A stretch of DNA of 64,000 nt from the NCBI GenBank assembly GCA_022316685.1, contig JAKJHU010000057.1, positions 2,418,001 to 2,482,000 on the forward strand, given 5' to 3'. Each line of letters opens with the position of its first letter. Positions within the stretch are counted from its first letter, which is position 1. The notes beneath the pieces were generated by a model. It had not been told where the DNA came from. It did no database searches and saw only the letters and a list, made by a program, of their open reading frames with translations. Made by a program: the position numbers and the translations under genes. Shown here piece by piece: positions 62,501 to 64,000 of the stretch. Origin of the DNA: Progne subis subis. Taxonomy: Eukaryota > Chordata > Aves > Passeriformes > Hirundinidae.

Positions 62501-63858
62501 GAATTTTTAACAGAGATATATTATACCTCATCATTACATGCATCCAAACAAACAAGTACTTTTGGTGAGGCCATGAACAGCCAGAGAGTTAAAACTTAAC
62601 TTGAATAAGCAATCTGGGCCTGCCAGATCAAGATCAGAACCATCCTTTGCATGGTTGAGCAAACAGAAAAAGCCTTTTAAAACAGAGGTATAGTCAAACA
62701 GGAAGCAGGAGACCATCCTCAAGGTTTCAGACATCTCTTGATGTCATAGCAGTTATTTAGCAATGAACTTTTAATTCTGGACTCCTTGCCATGTTTGCCC
62801 AGAATTGATTTTTGGTACTCGTTTATTCACCAGTATTTCACTCCCCCAGGTGAGATCTTAGGGTCTCAGATGTACAGTCACAGTGCGCATCTCCTCCTAA
62901 CCATTCCCACTACCAAGAAAAAAAAGGCTTCAAGCACTCCATCCTCCAAAAGGCACACCCACCATCCTTCTCAGCTGAGTTCCCTTGTCTTCACTGGTCC
63001 TGCCAAATCCCTCCAAACTGCTAAACATTCTGTACTCCTCTAACACCAATACAAAATGATCTCTGAATGTCCCGATTAGTTTCGAAATGTGGATTATCTT
63101 TGCTCTGTTCCTCACCTCCCTGCCTTACCTCCATTTCCTTAATTTAACCAAAAGAGAAGCATGTAAGCAGCACCACAGTAGAAGCACTGTGAAGTGGGAG
63201 CTACTCATACCACTAATACCAGCCTATTTAGTGGGATTAAGCTCAAGTATTCACAAATGACAAAGCTCTCATGAACACTTTCAAGCTCATCCCAGCACTC
63301 TTGCATAAAGATCTATGAAGGGATCTTCCTCAGGCCTGAGGAAGCCTGGTAATTTAAACAAGATTATCCTTAATGGAAGAGCAAAGGAAGCAGACGAGGA
63401 CACACACAAGCAAACAAAAACTACATCTATGCTCCTCCATGACCTGAGTCTTTTTGTCTCCCAGCACCAAGTACATGCTACTCCCTTTTCTTCAGCTTAC
63501 TCAGAACTGTAGTTAGCCACATCTTTCTCCTCCTGTCCTCTTCACCACCACTTCTGCTTTACCAAGTCAGCAGCAAACTGCAGGCCCTCCAAAGCAGTGC
63601 ATTTGTTTGTTACATGAATAGGCACACAAATGGTCCTTCCTTACCACTCCATATGGGCAGTGAGCTGTCCCATTTCAGACAAAATGAGCCTGGAAACACA
63701 GGCTCTACAGCAACAAGTGTGCTAGGAGTGCATCCAGAACAGAAAATACTCAGAAATTGTTAGTTTACCTGTTTCTAGCTGGTGACTTCCCTGCATCCTC
63801 CTGGACAGACCCAAGGCGTGCAGACAACGTGGTCGTTGAAGAGTCTGGGTGAATCAAA
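20202..63858 (-). CDS. PIKFYVE: PIKFYVE, 1-phosphatidylinositol 3-phosphate 5-kinase; 36 coding exons, 5' end outside window
   Basis: Lipid kinase making PI(3,5)P2 (and PI5P) on endosome and lysosome membranes, in a complex with VAC14 and FIG4 (family knowledge). I placed 36 exons W1-W36, listed in the block entries below. They total 5504 coding bases, about 1834 codons of the roughly 2100 in mammals. All have AG/GT borders. Phases chain across every junction except W12/W13, where W12 has one extra base. Translations match human PIKfyve throughout and end KYFLMVPDHWTGLGLNC and TGA at 20202-20204. The FYVE finger and start codon lie beyond 64000. Introns carry CR1 and SINE copies. Confidence 0.97.
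20467..21245 (+). mobile_element. CR1 LINE fragment, about 0.8 kb, with A-rich insertion
   Basis: Inside the last PIKFYVE intron, on the opposite strand to the gene. It shows the usual CR1 progression: GATCCTGGTGGACAAGCAGC, a CTGGACTCAGTTTTGGTCCC type stretch, AGAGGGTCCAGGGAAGGACC, TTTGTTCAGCCTTGGAAAAA, a run ending CCTTATCACC, then AGGTCCCTTCAAATCTGG and an ATTCTATGATTCC end. A 60-base A-rich block (about 20724-20783) interrupts it where CR1 copies do not normally have one. Confidence 0.9.
24225..24385 (-). mobile_element. Old CR1 fragment, reverse orientation
   Basis: In the W33-W34 intron of PIKFYVE. On the + strand it reads GGAGATGATCTCTGGAG, CCAGTCCAAAGTCCTGCTTT, a GTCCAGTCAAGATTTC stretch, then GAGTCCACAGTCTGTCTGGG. 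This is the reverse complement of a CR1 3' region, well diverged. Confidence 0.7.
26936..31886 (-). CDS. PIKFYVE: PIKFYVE W23-W30: serine-rich linker before the kinase domain
   Basis: W23 is 31826-31886, W24 31136-31279, W25 30843-30963, W26 29694-29789, W27 28913-28996, W28 28350-28438, W29 27568-27732, W30 26936-26995. Readings: MDASPRNASPALQNGEK (W23), RFLTTLSSQSSTGSTHLQLP (W24), STMKAILANFLPGNNYNPIP (W25), HYLMYEHERVPIAVCEKEPS (W26), CKEYRNALDELSKAS (W27), KPKSSSPVRLPE (W28), SFFRGTGGKSPDLSSQKKE (W29), KKQVVNPHVEL (W30). W27 and W28 are joined through a split serine codon. The W27 donor is GTTACA and the W23 donor GTCTGT, both weak matches to consensus. Confidence 0.94.
32889..39620 (-). 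CDS. PIKFYVE: PIKFYVE W15-W22: conserved Cys/His region and following helical segment
   Basis: W15 is 39520-39620, W16 38288-38359, W17 37198-37369, W18 35716-35894, W19 35126-35239, W20 33761-33869, W21 33498-33652, W22 32889-32979. Readings: LFSSSSAQSSNAPSACVSPW (W15), TMEFYGKNDLTLGIFLERYC (W16), MVHHIRRFVHGQGCVQIVL then YSWCRLCKQ (W17), RRANAEPCGHSIHHDYHQYF (W18), IRLLEVCVPLPKIYIKRQAP (W19), TREEKMEDLFAQKE (W20), TPQQLQSVFESLIAKK (W21), RKRPSVPPSPGRLRQGEESK (W22). W15-W18 form the region shared with yeast Fab1 that has conserved Cys and His. W19-W22 look helical, then Pro/Arg-rich. The W22 acceptor lies in a T/G-rich tract. Confidence 0.95.
32983..33063. repeat. A-rich (CAAA)n-like low-complexity tract
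   Basis: On the gene strand it is a T/G-rich tract directly before the W22 acceptor of PIKFYVE, so it serves as the polypyrimidine stretch. It shares CATAATCAAACAAA with the tract at 40836-40918. Confidence 0.8.
40836..40918. repeat. A-rich low-complexity tract
   Basis: Runs of A broken by single C or CC, in the W14-W15 intron. It shares a 14-base word with the tract near 33008. Confidence 0.85.
41005..42191 (-). CDS. PIKFYVE: PIKFYVE exon W14: large, poorly conserved exon
   Basis: A 1187-base exon, by far the longest seen here. Its 5' part closes the CCT-like domain (YELARVKEILIFMICVAYHS, SFLMDEFAMPPTL). A middle stretch of about 150 residues is rich in Ser, Pro, Gln and Glu and diverges strongly from human. 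The 3' part is conserved again: FRDPLQDDTGLYVTEEVTS, QELKDVILCISPVLMFREPF, EKGMRCPAREYFPEQVYWSP, RMLADYRARGGRI. The open frame is unbroken. The low-complexity middle is probably disordered linker. Confidence 0.95.
41005..47395 (-). CDS. PIKFYVE: PIKFYVE W9-W14: CCT/TCP-1-like chaperonin domain, running into the large exon
   Basis: W9 is 47215-47395, W10 45830-45904, W11 45089-45196, W12 44198-44339, W13 43428-43554, W14 41005-42191. Readings include ANHNHMMALLQQLL and DDDMDIRQFVHIKK (W9), IPGGKKFDSMVVNGFVC (W10), ILLLKCSIEYLYREETKF (W11), REFLKNYVQRIVDVQPNL (W12), RVSRMTQGDLVMSMDQLL (W13) and MFFEGCPQHLGCTIKL (W14). In mammals this domain binds VAC14 and shapes the complex. W12 carries an extra base near its 3' end. 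The start of W14 has a Cys where human has Arg (KLCGAAEYE against KLRGGSDYE). Confidence 0.95.
42560..42726 (+). mobile_element. CR1 3' end
   Basis: In the W13-W14 intron of PIKFYVE. It contains GCCATGGCAGAG, AACTAAATGATTTTTAAAGC, CCCTTCCAAG and the end TCTATGATTCT. The 5' boundary is approximate. Confidence 0.8.
42880..43140 (+). mobile_element. CR1 copy interrupted by another CR1 3' end (nested)
   Basis: A CR1 body starts near GTGCACAGTGACTGGACATG and resumes at about 43012 with AAAATTCTTTACAGTGAGG, then a shape matching CCCAGAGAGG...GGAGTCTCC of CR1 in degraded form. Between them, at about 42930-43008, sits a second CR1 tail ending GTCCCTTCCAACACAGGC and TTCTATGATTCTC. The outer element is therefore older than the inner one. 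Confidence 0.65.
44198..44339 (-). CDS. PIKFYVE: PIKFYVE exon W12 with an apparent +1 base
   Basis: The exon is 142 bases and starts on a complete codon; W13 also starts on a complete codon (CAA GTG), so 141 is expected. The last codons read ATC AAC GTT CAA GCC G before GTGAGC. Removing one T (one of the two A at 44205-44206 on the + strand) gives AAC GTC AAG CCG, that is NVKP followed by QVLDR, which fits the vertebrate sequence exactly. An alternative that keeps the frame is use of an acceptor 4 bases further into W13, which would give NVQAVLDR. I favour a one-base insertion, real or artefactual. Confidence 0.8.
47751..55327 (-). CDS. PIKFYVE: PIKFYVE W5-W8: acidic/serine linker between DEP and CCT domains
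   Basis: W5 is 55180-55327, W6 54517-54684, W7 49144-49206, W8 47751-47880. W5 reads STEFSETPSPDSDSVNSVEG and FKDIKFDDSDTEQI. W6 reads SASPSKRTSVSSFQSTMDSD and HVPPHPADQK. W7 reads EYLNPENGGQQMFSISDAF. W8 reads SLFNRRVEEKSKELLFTPLG and NGEKQAMERLL. Glu/Asp/Ser-rich segments are typical of this linker. The W6-W7 intron is 5.3 kb and holds the tRNA-Ile SINE and a CR1 tail. All phases are consistent. Confidence 0.94.
49240..49259. repeat. Poly(A) run upstream of exon W7
   Basis: About 19 A residues, poly(T) on the gene strand, about 35 bases before the W7 acceptor. Confidence 0.85.
49845..49958 (+). mobile_element. tRNA-Ile-derived SINE with CR1-like tail (TguSINE1 type)
   Basis: In the W6-W7 intron of PIKFYVE. 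The head (about 49848-49902) tracks a eukaryotic tRNA-Ile(AAU) gene: TTAAAGCCCGGTGCTAATAA with the CTAATAA anticodon loop at 49862-49868, then CCAAGGTTGTGGACTCAATC, CCTGTATGGGCA, matching the variable and T arms. The acceptor-stem 5' half and A box are lost or diverged. It continues without a break into a CR1-like tail, TTGGATTTGACGGGTCCCTT, CCAGTTCAGAACATTCTGTG. A tRNA-Ile head joined to a CR1 tail is the design I remember for the passerine TguSINE1 family. Confidence 0.85.
50765..50835 (+). mobile_element. CR1 extreme 3' end
   Basis: Reads CTAGATGATCTTTAAGGTCC, CTTACAACCCAAACCA and a degraded terminal ATTATTCT. A short CR1 remnant in the W6-W7 intron. Confidence 0.75.
57033..58092 (-). CDS. 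PIKFYVE: PIKFYVE W3-W4: DEP domain
   Basis: W3 is 57935-58092 and W4 is 57033-57144. W3 reads DSVQLKDLWKKICHH, then MEFQDHRYWLRTHPNC and GKELVNWLMRNGH. W4 reads VQAIAIGQALVDGRWLECV then HDQLFRDEYALYRPLQ. This is the DEP fold, thought to aid membrane or partner binding. The match to the human domain is nearly residue for residue. W3 ends with two bases of an arginine codon completed by W4. Confidence 0.96.
58093..60679 (-). other. PIKFYVE W2-W3 intron, 2.6 kb
   Basis: No gene, RNA gene or clear retroelement recognised. Confidence 0.6.
60680..63858 (-). CDS. PIKFYVE: PIKFYVE W1-W2: serine-rich linker after the FYVE domain
   Basis: W1 is 63769-63858 and W2 is 60680-60818. W1 reads LIHPDSSTTTLSARLGSVQ then EDAGKSPARN. 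W2 reads SASITNLSLDRSGSPMVP and EDERKILL. Across the W1/W2 junction the protein reads RNRSAS, which fits the RxRxxS motif reported as an Akt site in mammalian PIKfyve. The W1/W2 phase is 2; W2 ends on a complete codon. The 2.95 kb intron between them has a short (TA)n run near 62143-62155 and no recognised gene. Confidence 0.94.
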
Positions 63859-64000
63859 CTGCAGGGAAAGGAGCACAATAGAAATGTTTGAGATATTTGC
63901 AACATCCAGTGTGTCAGAAGAAGCTGTAATTAAAGTACAGTTAATTGTCATGTTAGCTCTCACTCACACCCGTGATTGTTAAACCAATGGGGAAACAGGG

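Overview
This is a 64 kb piece of a vertebrate nuclear genome, almost certainly a bird and probably a passerine. The evidence is intron-split genes with GT-AG junctions, AT-rich introns, several CR1 retroposon tails ending in the avian ATTCTATGAT type motif, and one tRNA-Ile-derived SINE carrying a CR1-like tail (a passerine type). I see no prokaryotic gene, CRISPR array, provirus or toxin system.

Two genes lie tail to tail. On the + strand, about 1-13.0 kb holds the 3' half of DNAJC10 (ERdj5), an ER-resident disulfide reductase. I could place 15 coding exons (D1-D15), from the non-catalytic thioredoxin-like region through three CxxC thioredoxin domains to a KDEL-type ER-retention signal. On the - strand, 64-16.8 kb holds most of PIKFYVE, the endosomal phosphatidylinositol-3-phosphate 5-kinase. 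I placed 36 coding exons (W1-W36, numbered 5' to 3' within the window): Ser-rich linker, DEP domain, CCT/TCP-1-like domain, a large low-conservation exon, the Cys/His-rich conserved region and the C-terminal lipid kinase domain, followed by a 3' UTR of about 3.4 kb. The 5' parts of both genes (J domain and first thioredoxin domain of DNAJC10; FYVE finger of PIKFYVE) and both promoters are outside the window. The interval between the two genes, about 13.0-16.8 kb, has no gene I recognise.

The two proteins do not form a known pathway: one acts in the ER lumen on misfolded glycoproteins, the other on the cytosolic face of endosomes. Their adjacency is of interest for synteny because, from memory, they are far apart on human chromosome 2. 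Exon phases chain correctly through nearly the whole of both genes. There are two exceptions, each a single extra base inside an otherwise conserved exon (near 2587 and near 44205); these may be assembly errors or real alleles. I found no convincing new biological system. The most useful second looks are the two +1 bases, the tRNA-Ile/CR1 SINE, the altered third CxxC motif of DNAJC10 and an unexplained cysteine-rich reading frame just beyond the PIKFYVE poly(A) site.
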